A stretch of 64,000 nt of DNA, from NCBI RefSeq assembly GCF_021730395.1, contig NC_069377.1, positions 70,385,001-70,449,000 on the forward strand, written 5' to 3'. Below the pieces are notes generated by a model, which made no database searches, was not told the origin of the DNA, and saw nothing but the letters and a program-made list of their open reading frames with translations. This DNA comes from Mercenaria mercenaria (Eukaryota; Mollusca; Bivalvia; Venerida; Veneridae). Shown in pieces: positions 1 through 11,361 of the stretch. The position numbers and the translations under genes were made by a program. How positions within the stretch are numbered: the first letter of the stretch is position 1; each line of letters starts with the position of its first letter.

Positions 1-189
1 AGCAAAACAACAAGTACTTAAAGTATGTATGCTTGGCATTTCCTATATTACAGCAATAAAAGCCCAACTGAGACATTATTCACATGATCTACAGGCCTTC
101 TTACATCCTGAGATCCAAACTGTTAATGGTTGAATTAATAACTTTTGAGAGCACATGTGATTAAGACTTTAAACTGATGTATTAGCTCA

Positions 190-970
190 GTAAGCTGGAT
201 GTTAGACCATACAGAGTTATGTATCTTAGACCATACAGGGCATCGTATGTTAGACCATACAGGGTACTGTATGTTAGTCCAAACCGGGTTCCATATGTCA
301 GACCATACAGGGCACCATATGGCAGACCATACAGAGTACCCAATGTCTGACCATACAGGGTACCATATGTCAGATGATAGATTGCACCGTATCTCAGATA
401 ATACAGAGTACCGTATGTCAGACCATACAGGGTAAAATATGTCAGACCATACAGGGTACCATATCATATGTCAGACGATACAGTGCACTGTATCTCAGAT
501 AATACAGGGTACCATATGTCAGACCGTACTGGGTAAAATATGTCAGACCATACAGTGCACCGTATGTCAGATCATACAGAGTACCATATGTCAGGCCATA
601 TAGTGCACCGTATGTCAGATCATACAGAGTACCATATGTCAGGCCATACAGTGCACTGTATGTCAGATCATACAGAGTACCATATGTCAGACCATACAGT
701 GCACCATATCTCAGATCATACAGAGTACCATATGTCTGACCATATAGTGCACCTTATGTCAGATCATACAAAGTACCATATGTCAGACCATATAGAATAC
801 CGTATGTCAGACCATACAGGTACCGTATGTTGGACCATACATGGCACCGTATGTCAGACCACAGATGGCACCGTATATCAGACGATACAGATTACCGATG
901 TCACACCGTACAGGGCACCATATGTCAGATAATACAGGGTACTGTATGTTAGTCCAAATAGGGAACCTAT
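190..970. repeat. 24-bp minisatellite, about 30 copies
   Basis: Tandem units of 24 bp, each a variant of GTATGTCAGACCATACAG plus a six-base linker (GGTACC, TGCACC, GAGTAC). Between about 540 and 800 two unit types (GTGCACC and GAGTACC linkers) alternate, giving a 48-bp higher-order repeat. Because 24 is a multiple of 3, open frames of up to 130 codons with an 8-residue period appear on both strands. They have no other protein-like features and I regard them as by-products. Confidence 0.93.
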
Positions 971-1201
971 GTTATTACATATAGGGAACTGTTTAAGACC
1001 ACTTTTTACAGAATGCAACAAATAAGCTACCTTAGCGTCCACCTGTATGATACAACCCCTTGCCTTATGCAGTCAGCTTAGTTCTTATAACACTTTTTGT
1101 TCTAATTTCAACTTGTCTTAAGCAGGCACCTGTCTAATAATGATTATGTCTGCTGAAAGCAGGTTTGATTTTACTGTCAAAATTGTGGGTGTTTCCATTA
1201 C

Positions 1202-1320
1202 TTACTTTTGACTGCACATGAGTATAAGATTTTGTACTGCTGTGATTGTTGACTGCTGATTTTGTCCAGTGATCACATGTCTGTCAATAACTACATGCAC
1301 AGAATCTGGCTCCCCACTAC
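1202..1320 (-). CDS. GATD1: GATD1 last coding exon
   Basis: 119 nt, entered in phase 1 after a TTTAG acceptor, ending in TAA at 1202-1204. It encodes SGEPDSVHVVIDRHVITG, then QNQQSTITAVQNL and LMCSQK. This is the conserved C-terminal strand-helix of GATD1. Confidence 0.92.
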
Positions 1321-4300
1321 CTAAACATAAACATGATCACCGTCTTAACAAACAACTTCTTACAATATTTCATTATTATACTGAAGAAGAAATTTCACAG
1401 TGAATGATTTTTTTTGCATCATCATTTTTGCAAATATCAGTCAGTTAAATATTCAAAATCTCTTTGTGTTCAAAATTTCCCAGTCAGTTAATCTAATGTA
1501 ATACATGTGTTTAGACCATGAACAGTTAAATAACAGGTCTGACAAGTCTAACATTCAAGAAGCATTAATTTACATAAAAGTTACTAAATTAAGAACTGAT
1601 TTGGCTTATTGCCAGAAAATGTTGTAACATTTTTTATGTCAACAGACTGTTTGCTCAGTGCAATCTATTAGATATAGCACCCAGATTTAGCCTAATCAAA
1701 ACTGTGGGTTTAAACAAATGAAAACTGCCCTTTGTCGCCAAGTGGTTAATTTTGCTGATTTTATATCACTGACCCTTGCTGATGTGGGTTCAAAAACCTG
1801 CTTCGGTGAAGGAAGACTCCAGTCATTATTTCATCACAGGCAGGCACCTGGGTAAGACAAACAACCTGTTGTAAGCCAGCTGGATGGCTTCCTCACATGA
1901 AATATTTTACGCCCCAAGTGAGGCATAAACCCACATCAGTGAGGGGCAAGTGATTTGAAGTCAACAACCTTAACCACTAGCCCAGGGAGGCTGCAGTCTT
2001 GTAATAAGAGCTGTATTAAAAAATAAAAATGATCTTTTGTAGCTTTTAAATAAATGTACATGAAAGATGTTCCACCTATATTCACATATCTTTTATTATG
2101 TACTATTGAATAACAAAATGGCCATAGTGAAAATTAATGTACATTTTATGCTTTGAGTAAAAGCCATTGTATATACTAACTAAAACATTCCTGAAAATGA
2201 TTTTAAGCTATATATAATGTCAAAATTTAAACTATTCCTATTCATTAAAGGGTTTAGCTAAAAATCTATCTATCTTCCGTTGACGTCCAACCCCTTGCGG
2301 GAACGTAGACGTTTTGCGCGTCAAAATCAAAAAGAGAAAGAATATAGTGATAAAAATTTAGAGTGGAAGAAACTAAAAAAAACAAACTTTGGTGATACAA
2401 AAAGGTTAAAACTTGAGTTTGCAGGATAACTAGGGCGAGGCATGTTCAAGGCTGCAAACAGCAGCACTGAACTGCTCTAGGGTAGGGAGGTGGGCAACAC
2501 TGGGGGAAAGTTGGTTCCAATGGTACACTGTTCTCAGAAAATAAGAAAACTTGTAATAGTCAGTGGTTGCAGTAATTAACCTATAACTTAGGGAATGGCC
2601 ATAGCGGACACATCGGGTCATTGGGGTCAGGTAATCTATGATTGGGATAGCAACCAGATCATGATGAATCTTATAGAAGAGTGATAACCTAGAATCTATA
2701 GATCTATAGAATAATAGAATTTACAGAAGCAACAGATTTTAAGCAGTGCTTACATTACCTTGTGTTTACTGCTAAAAAAATTTTTTTTGAAAAAAGTAAG
2801 GTTTTTTTTTTTTAAAATTTAGTTGTTCTCTGCAGTTTTTTATGTCAGATTAACAAAATATAGATCAAATGGCATTTTTATTGCCCTAGGTACCCCTCCA
2901 GGCATTATATCAATCATGATGGACCCCTTGATAGAACTTCCTACCTTCTGCCTTGCACATGTCCATATGATTTCTTTTTTACATGCCATATTGGGTTTCA
3001 GACTAACAGTGGTGAAGAACATACCATTCCAAGTCAATGACCTAAACCTCTGAACCTTGAGGAATCATCACCTTTTGTACAAAGACAGGTTAAATGTTTA
3101 TCTCACTTACAACTATATTTGGCACAATTGTCTTTGATGTAATCTTCTGGTATCACAGGTAAGCTGGGAAAATCTGCATTCCTTGCTAGTTCATACAGTG
3201 ATGTCTGACATACAAATAGACAGCAGTGAGTTACATATACAATCACATTTATTATTAATGTTTTTATTTCATGTTTGTTGCAATCTCAAAAAAGATTCAT
3301 AAGTTTTTCAATATTTTTTTGTTTTTGAAGGATTTAGTCAGGTATACTTTGAGTGGTCCCACTATGAGATGATGTAATATGTAATGACGCATTCTTTTAT
3401 TATAATGTACATTTCATTAAACTTATCACAGCTGTTTTAACCTCCATATTGCAGATAAAAATTATACTAAAGAAAAGGCAAAGATAATCCTATGAGATAT
3501 TTTCTGTATTACATGATACATTAAATTGGGCCAACCATTTCCAGAATTTTATGATTTCTTACACATGTCATACTGTAGTCTTCAAAACACCAGTGGCCTT
3601 CTTCATTGTGGGCTGGAAATAGACCTGCTACACCCATCCCTATTGCACACATTGGTTCTGAAATAAAATATATCAATATTTATTAAGATGCAAAGGTAGC
3701 ATGGACATATTCATGATTATATCTGTCATGTGTTTACCAATCGGATAGAAATATCCGTCCCAAGGGCACCTGCGCATTGGGCGGTAACAAGGCTTGCCCA
3801 ATTCGTAAACACATGACTGATTTTTTCCCGTGCATATCGTATACATATAAGCTTTTTATTCTGACTGATCTTTTCTTGCATACAGTATTTTACAAATAAT
3901 AGAACAAATTAAGCAATTAGAAATACAGTCAATATTGTGGATGCGACCACGTGTCCTCAACGACCATTTGTCTTCAACGAACATGTTGGAATACCCCCGA
4001 CAGAATTTATAGTAAAGTGATACTAGTCTAAGATCTAGATTTAGATTTAACGACGCACAGAAGCATGCTGAATTACCATTGTACTGCCTTTTTTTGTTAA
4101 AAACGTAAGTTTATTATTTTTTTAAATTATTTTCATCATAATGTCCGATTAATTAAAACTAGTTGATCAATTGATTTGTTAATTGTAGTACACTCAGATT
4201 GAATCCAATCATGATGACCTTATAGAAGTACCTATTTAGCCTCACATTCCTATGTTTCTTTTTAACGCCATTTTTTCCCAAGACTAACTGGCTGAAGAAA

Positions 4301-7300
4301 TAAGAAATCCAATCGTGTATACTTGAACTTGAACATCCTTTGTAAATGATGATCATAAATGTTTATCTAACAAATTAATTTGGACAGAGTCGTGTGTGAA
4401 TTATACAAGAACAAAATTGCTCCGTAATTCATAAGTGAATGGGCGAAAAAATGACCCAGATCCAATACAATCACATATGAAAGGTATTTCATGTTTGTGC
4501 AAGTCTCACAGATTCATAATTTTAATATTTTTTTTAAGGAAGTACTGATACTATGAGGGGCCCCGTGAATGGTATTATGTATCACGCTTCTTAATTTAAT
4601 GTCATTGTCATTAAACTTATCACGACGATGCTTCGCTCTTCAGAAAAAATAACTAGTGGCAAATTCACCTGATTTTCCGTAAGGTAAAACACTCCAACAC
4701 TTTACAGTTTTATGATTTTACAATTCATGCATGTAGTCTTAAAACTTATTGGCCCTCTTGCTAAAATAGATGAATTCAACTATTAAATTTGGGTTTGAAT
4801 AACATTATTTTTATCAATGCAAATACATGACCAATTTCTCTTAATATTATTACCAAACGTGAAGAAACTTAAGTCGCAGGGTACAATTTTGCCCAATTCG
4901 TAACCTTGATTTCTAAGAGACCGTTGTCGTATATATAGCCTTTTTTTGCGGATCCTTGTTTGCTACTAACAACAAAGAATTGCAACTGTACTTTCTTTTT
5001 TGTTTGTTTGTTTTGTTTGGGTTTTACGCCATGCTTTCAACAGTATTTCAGTTATGTAACGGCGAGCAGTTAACCTAATCAGTGTTCCTGGATTTTGTAC
5101 CAGTACAAAACCTGTTCTCTGTAAGTAACTGCCAACTTACTCGCATGATTCAGAGGTAGAGGACAAATGATTTCAGACTTCTATCAAATCGTCACAGAGA
5201 ACATACGCCCCCGCCCAAGGATCGAACTCATGACTCAGAACTCCATAGATCTGTGCTCAACCTATTGAGCTAAGCGGGCTGGTCTGTAGCACTCTTTCTT
5301 ATAGAAGAGTATGTAAGCCAAGTGCAGGAAATTAACGTCAGTAGGCAGAAATGACGTCATGTTTCAGTGACGCACAATAACAAAGTTCCACTTCAGTTTT
5401 ATCGTTTGTAGCATAACGGTATGTTCTTACCATAAAATAACGTATTTTGAATCGAGAAATATAATATAAGGAATGGAGAGAAACTACCATTAGGTACCTG
5501 ATATTTTCGTATTTCACATAAACAATATGTAATTAATGCATGAATCACTAGTTGTCATTAACAGCACGAGAGTCATCTGGCATGGGGGTGCCAGATGGGT
5601 TTTGCCGGCACGGGTAAAATCACTGAACACATCAGTCCGGTGTGCAAGAATGTTGTTTCTTAGTGTGTAAGCTTTTAGAGATAATACTAGATAGTACAGT
5701 ATGGACTTCAATTTATTTCATACTTCTACATGGACATCAATGAACATTTTATATTTCTAGAAAGTACAGTAAGGACATACTGTCAGGGGTCAAATTTAGC
5801 AACATTTTATACTAGCTAAAAGTAGCTAGTGCCCTTTTTGTTCACTAGTTAAAATGAAAAGATACCGGCTAATGTTAAACAATAATATTTAATCACATTA
5901 TTAATATTTTACTGGCCAAAACCTACTGATTAATCTCTGTAAGTAGCCAGTCAAAAAAATCATTCTATTTGCTTAAAATAGCTAGTGCCATTTTTATCCA
6001 CTTACAAGCTAAAGTCAAATCCTTCCATGTTAACTTGATGCAAGGTGCAATCATGCATTATATCAGAGTTCTGTTGAACAATGAAATATCATTTATAAAC
6101 ATAAATGATAACAGTCCTTTCATGCAGAAAAATGTATACCTGCAGAACAAACTTTATTCAAGCTTTGAAGACATTTGCTTGATATATTATTGACTAGCTG
6201 AAATTAGCTAGTACATTCCATGCCCACTAGCTTTCTCAAATTCCACTAGCATTTAGCTTGTCTGCTTGTCTAAATTTGAACCCTGACTGTACATTTCAAA
6301 CTTTTAGGTAGCAAATAATGGACATCAATACATTTTATAGTTCTAGATTGTACAGCATGGATATCAATCCATCTTATAGTTATAGATGTCTGATTTGAAC
6401 ACAGTATGGACATAAATACATTTTATATTTCTTGATAATAAAGTGTGGACATCAATACAGTTTATATTTCTAAAAAGTATAGAATGGGCATCAATACATT
6501 TTATTCAGTAAGGACATAAATTTATTTCATACTTTTAAACAGAACAGCACCATAATCAATCCATTTAAACTTTTAGATTACACTGTATGGACATCAATAC
6601 ATTTTATATTTCTGGACAGCAATGAATAGACATCAATACATTTTATTCAGTATTGACATCAATACATTTTGTATTTCTGGACAGCAATTAATGGACATCA
6701 ATACATTTTATATTTCTGGACAACAATGAATGGACATCAATACATTTTATTCAGTATGGACATCAATACATTTTATATTTCTGGACAGAAATGAATAGAC
6801 ATCAATACATTTTATATTTCTGGACAGCAATGAATAGACATCAATACATTTTATTCAGTATGGACATCAATACATTTTATATTTCTGGACAGAAATGAAT
6901 GGACATCAATACATTTTATATTTCTGGACAGCAATGAATGGACATCAATACATTTTATATTTCTGGACAGCAATGAATGGACATCAATACATTTTATCCA
7001 GTATGGAAATCAATACATTTTATATTTCTGGACAGAAATGAATGGACATCAATACATTTTATATTTCTAGGCAGCAATGAAGCGACATCAATTCATTTTA
7101 TTCAGTATGGACATCAATACATTTTATATTTCTGGACAGCAATGAATGAACATCAATACATTTTATTCAGTATGGACATCATTACATTTTATATTTCTGG
7201 ACAGAAATGAACGGACATCAATACATTTTATATTTCTGGACAGCAATGAATGGACATCAATACATTTTATATTTCTGGACAGAAATGAACGGACATCAAT

Positions 7301-10300
7301 ACATTTTATATTTCTGGACAGCAATGAATGGACATCAATACATTTTATTCAGTATGGACATCAATACATTTTATATTTCTTGATAATAATGTGTAGACGT
7401 CAATACATTTTATAGTTATAGATAGTAATGAGGACATAATACAGTTTATACCTCTAGTGCAGCATGGACATCAATACAATTTATACTTCTAGATATAGTT
7501 TTAAAAGGGGTTTGTCTCCAGACTCAAAATATAAATAGCTTTAAATCTGTTGAAAAAGTTTCTTGAATATTTAGAATCATAAATAAATGATTTTTAAGTC
7601 AATCTTTTATTAAACAGTGCAATTCCTGTAACATGACATAAGATTTTTTTTAATGTGTGACTAATGCATTTGACAGAAATTCTTTTATATTTTACAAAAT
7701 TTTACTTGCTATATCACCACATTATTTACACACTTACTTTTCTCTTTCATAAAATGAAGTAGTATTTGCTTGAGATCTTTGTCATTATGTAGGTCTCTTG
7801 TTGCCCCTGGACTGTCTGGTACCACCAGGGCTGCATATCTAGCAGCATCGACAGTCTCCAGTGCTATAGGGTTTGAGCTTGACTTTGCTCGGAACTCATT
7901 AAACCATCTCCTGTTACTTTCATCTTGATTCACATATTCAATATGTTTACCCTGTTAAAACAAAAAAAAACAATCACATTCACCGTACTATACACTGTTA
8001 ATACAAATTGACAATGATGTTCAATGTGTATACCCTGCTTATACAAAGAGACAACCACCCTATTAATACAAATAGACATAAAACTGTAAATACAACATGA
8101 TTTTAATCATCAGAGAGTATGTTAATAGGCAATCTAAAATGACTTTATGTTGACTGATGGGTTTGAAATGTGTTGGGGTTTCAGGCATTACATCCTCAAC
8201 ATTCCTTCACTTACAAAATGCTGCAAAATTAACAAAATGTTTATACAAATATGCTTGTAACATTTGTCTTTCACTTAAATGATTTAAAGTCTTCCAAAAG
8301 GAAAAAGTAACATCTCAAATCTACCACCCTGTTCCACTGATAAGATCATAATTTGGTGTAGAAATACATGTTAACTTTCATACAAAGTTAGTTCATTTTC
8401 ATGTTGTATTTGTGTTTAATATTCACAAAATTAAAACAAGAGGGCCATGATGGCCCTATATATTGCTCACCAGAGTTGATCTGGCCTACTGACCTAGTTT
8501 TTGACCCCCACATGACCAAGAGTTGAATTTGACCTAAAGATCATCAAGACAAACATTCTGATTAAATTTCATTAAGATCTGGTTACAACTGTGGCCTCTA
8601 GAGATTTCACAAGCTTTTCCTTTGATTTGACCAGGTGACCTAGTTTTTGACCCCACATGACACAGCTTCGAACTTGACCTACAGATTATCAAAACAAACA
8701 CTCTGACTAATTCTCGTGAGTTTCAAACTTAAATTGTGGCCTCTAGAGTGTTGAAAAGATTTTCCTTTGATTTGGCCTAGTGACCTAGTTTTTTGACCCC
8801 ACATGACCAAGATTCAAACTTGACCTAGAAATGTTTAAGACAAACATTCTGACCTAGTTTCATAAAGATTGAGTTACAACTGTGGCCTCTAAAGTGTTCA
8901 CAAGTTTTTCCTTTGATTTGACCAGGTGACCTAGTTTTTGACCCCACATGACCCAGATTCAAACTTGACCTAGAAATCACCAAGCCAAATATTCTGACTA
9001 AGTTTCATAAATGTTGGGACACAACTGTGGCCTCCAGAGTGTTCTCAAGCTTTTCATTTGATTTGACCGGATGACCTAGTTTTTGACCCCACATGACCCA
9101 GTTTCAAACTTGACCTAGAGATCATCAAGACAAACATTCTGACCAAGTTTCGTAAAGATTGGGTCATAAATGTGGTCTCTTGAGTGTTCACAAGCTTTTC
9201 CATTGATCTGACATACTGACCTAGTTTTTGATCCAACATGACCCAGATTCAAACTTGCCTAGAGATCATCAAGACTAACAATCAGACCAAGTTTCATAAA
9301 GATTGGGACACAAATGTGGTCTCTAGAGTGTTCACAAGCTATTCCTTTGATCTAATTTACTGACCTAGTTTTTGACCCCACATGACCCAGTTTCAAACTT
9401 GACCTAGAAATCATCAAGACTAACATTCTGACCAAGTTTCATAAAGATTGGGTCACAAATGTGGTCTCTAGAGTGTTCACAAGCTTTTCCTTTGATCTGA
9501 CCTACTGACCTAGTTTTGACTCCAGATGACCCAGTTTCGAACTTGACCTAGAGATCATCAAGACTTACATTCTGACCAAGTTTTATAAAGATTGAGTCAA
9601 ACATGTGGTCTCTAGAGGTTTGTCTTTGATCTGACCTACTGACCTAGTTTTTGACCCCACATGACCCAGTTTTGAACTTGACCTAGAGATCATCAAGACT
9701 AACATTCTGATCAAGTTTCATAAAGATTGGGTCAAAAATGTGGTCTCTAGAGTGTTCACAAGCCTTTCCTTTGATCTGACCTACTGACCTAGTTTTGACC
9801 CCAGATGACCCAGTTTCGAACTTGACCTAGAGATCATCAAGACTTACATTCTGACTAAGTTTTATAAAGATTGAGTCAAACATGTGGTCTCTAGAGTGTT
9901 CACAAGCTTTTCCTTTGATCTGACCTACTGACCTAGTTTTTGACCCCACATGACCCAGTTTCGAACTTGACTTAGAGATCATCAAGACTAACATTCTGAT
10001 CAAGTTTCATAAAGATTTGTTACAAATGCGGTCTCTAGACTGTTCACAATCTTTTCCTTTGATCTGACCGGGTGACCTAGTTTTTTAACCCACATGACCC
10101 AGTTTCGAACCTGACCTAGAGATCATCAAGACTAACATGCTGACCAAGTTTCATAAAGATTTGGTTACAAATGCGGTCTCTAGAGTGTTCACAAGCTTTT
10201 CCTTTGATCTGACCTACTGACCTAGTTTTTGACCCAGTTTTGAACTTGGCCTAGAGATCATCAAGACTAACATTCTGACCAAGTTTCATAAAGATTGTGT

Positions 10301-10872
10301 CACAAATGTGGCCTCTAGAGTGTTCGCAAGGCAAATGTTGATGCACGACGGACGCCGCACAATGACCGGTCACAATAGATCACCTTGAGCACATTGTGCT
10401 CCGGTGAGCCTAAAAAAATAAAATATTTGCTATCTACTCTTCATATATCAGACATTATTTCAATCAAATTAAAAATACCTAGAACTACTGAACTTTCAAA
10501 TAAGAAGTAAATTTCTTTTACTTTAAAACAACAATACATACATATATGCATACTTACAAGTGAACTTCATATGAGCAAAATATACTCAGGATTAAAAAAC
10601 AAGTCTTGGAAAAAGACTAATATGAATTTATTCCCTTGGGTGTGGAAAGTTAAATGGCTCTGATCTAAAATTGAAGTTTATGTGTGTGTATATTTATGAG
10701 GTAACATAATAAGGAGATTTTCAAATGGAGAAAGATAAAAGAAACAAACTTAACAATTTTCTTTTAAAATTTTAAAAGTAATAATTTGAACTTACACTTG
10801 GTGAAGCCAGCTGGACACTAAAATTTGAGGATATTATATTGTAAGCCTGCAGGAACGACTGTGCAGTTACAC
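1202..10872 (-). CDS. GATD1: GATD1 homolog (DJ-1/PfpI, glutamine amidotransferase-like class 1 domain protein 1), five exons, first exon not found
   Basis: Five minus-strand exons join in phase into 198 residues plus stop. Order: 10796-10872, 7738-7951, 3563-3657, 3111-3204, 1202-1320; phases 0, 1, 0 and 1 between them. The product matches vertebrate GATD1 as I remember it along its whole length: GVTAQSFLQ near the start, then NRRWFNEFR, DAARYAALVVP, SPGATRDL, KPMCAIGMGVAGLFPA, PVIPEDYIKD, and the tail EPDSVHVVIDRHVITGQN ... VQNL. Vertebrate GATD1 is about 220 residues, so about 20 N-terminal residues on an upstream exon are missing. The fold is the DJ-1/PfpI flavodoxin-like type. The nucleophile-elbow position after IG is Met here (His in the human protein as I recall it), so hydrolase activity by the usual Cys nucleophile is unlikely. 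Substrate unknown. I searched upstream of 10872 by eye and could not identify exon 1. Confidence 0.9.
1727..2000 (-). mobile_element. tRNA-derived SINE, chimaeric (family 2)
   Basis: On the minus strand the right end starts with a tRNA-like head: A-box-like TAGTGGTTAAGG and B-box-like GTGGGTTTATGCC, near 1935-1997. It continues into the same body seen at 25365-25628. The left end (1730-1800) holds a second tRNA-like head in plus orientation (AAGTGGTTAA ... GGGTTCAAAAACC). The insert is therefore an inverted chimaera of two copies, inside the last GATD1 intron. Confidence 0.7.
2250..2640 (-). mobile_element. 3' fragment of a non-LTR retrotransposon (LINE)
   Basis: On the minus strand 2430-2621 stays open and reads like the end of a LINE reverse-transcriptase ORF: YYKFSYFLRTVYHWNQLSPS, then LPTLEQFSAAV, a shape common to CR1/L2/jockey-type ORF2 C-termini. 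The flank 2270-2430 would be its 3' UTR. The rest of the element is absent, as in typical 5'-truncated insertions. Exact clade not resolved. Confidence 0.7.
3111..3204 (-). CDS. GATD1: GATD1 exon
   Basis: 94 nt from a TGTCAG acceptor to a GTAAGT donor, phase 0 in and phase 1 out. It encodes TSLYELARNADFPSLP and VIPEDYIKDNCAKYS. It matches the human stretch around VCELVRAPGFARLPLV and VEDFVKDSG. Confidence 0.9.
3563..3657 (-). CDS. GATD1: GATD1 exon with nucleophile elbow
   Basis: 95 nt, phase 1 in and phase 0 out, GTAAGA donor. It encodes KPMCAIGMGVAGLFPA, then HNEEGHWCFEDYSMTC. The elbow residue between the two glycines of IGMG is Met. Confidence 0.9.
4180..4970 (-). pseudogene. decayed tandem copy of GATD1 intron/exon DNA
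   Basis: This stretch lines up in order with 2880-3900. Matching landmarks are AATCATGATG (2914 and 4208), TTTCATGTTTGT (3268 and 4485), CATTAAACTTATCAC (3414 and 4610), TGTAGTCTT (3572 and 4732) and GCCCAATTCGTAA (3797 and 4892). The copies of the two exons (near 4400-4470 and 4730-4790) are mutated beyond use, with no splice sites in place. It looks like an old tandem duplication of about 1.3 kb inside the gene that was never maintained. Confidence 0.7.
5005..5285 (-). mobile_element. tRNA-derived SINE (family 1)
   Basis: On the minus strand a tRNA-like head lies at about 5213-5283, with A-box TAGCTCAATAGG and B-box GAGTTCGATCC. The body runs down to about 5005 (GGTTTTACGCCATGC, then AACAGTATTTCAG). 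The body is shared with 25140-25325 and the head with 61500-61600. All three copies point the same way. Confidence 0.8.
5690..7500. repeat. 39-bp / 26-bp minisatellite
   Basis: Tandem array built on TGGACATCAATACATTTTAT. Long units (39 bp) continue ATTTCTGGACAGCAATGAA; short units (26 bp) continue TCAGTA. Both are multiples of 13. Units are nearly uniform from 6590 to 7390 and degenerate outwards. The array is split by an inverted-repeat element at 5784-6285. It lies in a GATD1 intron. Open frames across it are by-products of the 39-bp period. Confidence 0.92.
5784..6285. mobile_element. hAT-like MITE inserted in the minisatellite
   Basis: About 502 bp with imperfect terminal inverted repeats CAGGGGTCAAATTTAG and CTAAATTTGAACCCTG. 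It is flanked by ACTGT on both sides and has no transposase. Internally the motif AGCTAGT recurs. The CAGGG start suggests the hAT superfamily, but the clean flanking repeat is 5 bp rather than 8, so the superfamily is uncertain. Confidence 0.7.
7738..7951 (-). CDS. GATD1: GATD1 exon, central
   Basis: 214 nt from a TTTTAACAG acceptor to a GTAAGT donor, phase 0 in and 1 out. It encodes GKHIEYVNQDESNRRW, then NEFRAKSSSNPIALETVD, AARYAALVVPDSPGATRDL and KQILLHFMKEK. This is the largest and most conserved part of the gene. Confidence 0.93.
8437..10410. mobile_element. hairpin-ended tandem-core repeat element, copy Z
   Basis: Starts CAAGAG with hairpin AGGGCCATGATGGCCCT and ends with hairpin GAGCACATTGTGCTC plus GGTGAGCC. 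It is flanked by TAAAA on both sides. The core is about 13 tandem units of about 140-146 bp, each with TGACCTAG, TTTTTGACCCCACATGACCC, GACCTAGAGATCATCAAGAC and CATAAAGATTGGGT. A short GACGGACGCCG stretch precedes the right end. No coding capacity. Class unknown to me, but the type recurs throughout this window. Confidence 0.85.
10796..10872 (-). CDS. GATD1: GATD1 exon (second, first one found)
   Basis: 77 nt, phase 1 in and phase 0 out, GTAAGT donor. It encodes GVTAQSFLQAYNIISSNF and SVQLASPS. This matches the human GVSAQSFL and LQVATPGG region, which directly follows a 20-residue N-terminus expected on a separate upstream exon. Confidence 0.88.
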
Positions 10873-11361
10873 CTAAATTAAAAAACAAAAACAACAGTTA
10901 GGAATTATCTTAATTCTAAAAATATAAAGTATATGTTATGATCCTGGTCTGTTAATTAGTAACAGACCAAATGAAACCTTAAAAACTATACATTCCAATA
11001 TAATTTTCTGCTGAAGGATGTCATACCACTACCAGACTTATATAATGTTGAATAACCCTTCCCATGAACCCTTTTGTTATTGCTGAATGCCATTATCTGA
11101 TAGACAAATTATTATTGTCTTGAATAAATATATTATACAAATACTTAAGGTATGTCTCATCTATTATTTGATACATGTTCTATAATTCATTTGTAATATA
11201 TACTTTAATGAGAAATCATCAAGTGATGATTTACTTGAATATTTCTTATTGATGTCCACCAATATATGACATAATGGATAGACAAAAATTTCAGAGAGCA
11301 CAAACTTTAAAGTACAAACAAGTTTTAAATCAAATAAAAACAATGTTGGAAGCATTTTAAA
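10873..11361. other. intronic DNA, nothing recognised
   Basis: AT-rich, with no exon that I can recognise. The only structure is a perfect short hairpin at 10945-10969 (TGGTCTGTTA, loop, TAACAGACCA). Confidence 0.6.

Noticed and set aside
5213-5283. tRNA gene on the minus strand
   Set aside because: A- and B-box are present, but the stems do not pair as a tRNA and the sequence continues into a SINE body seen elsewhere.
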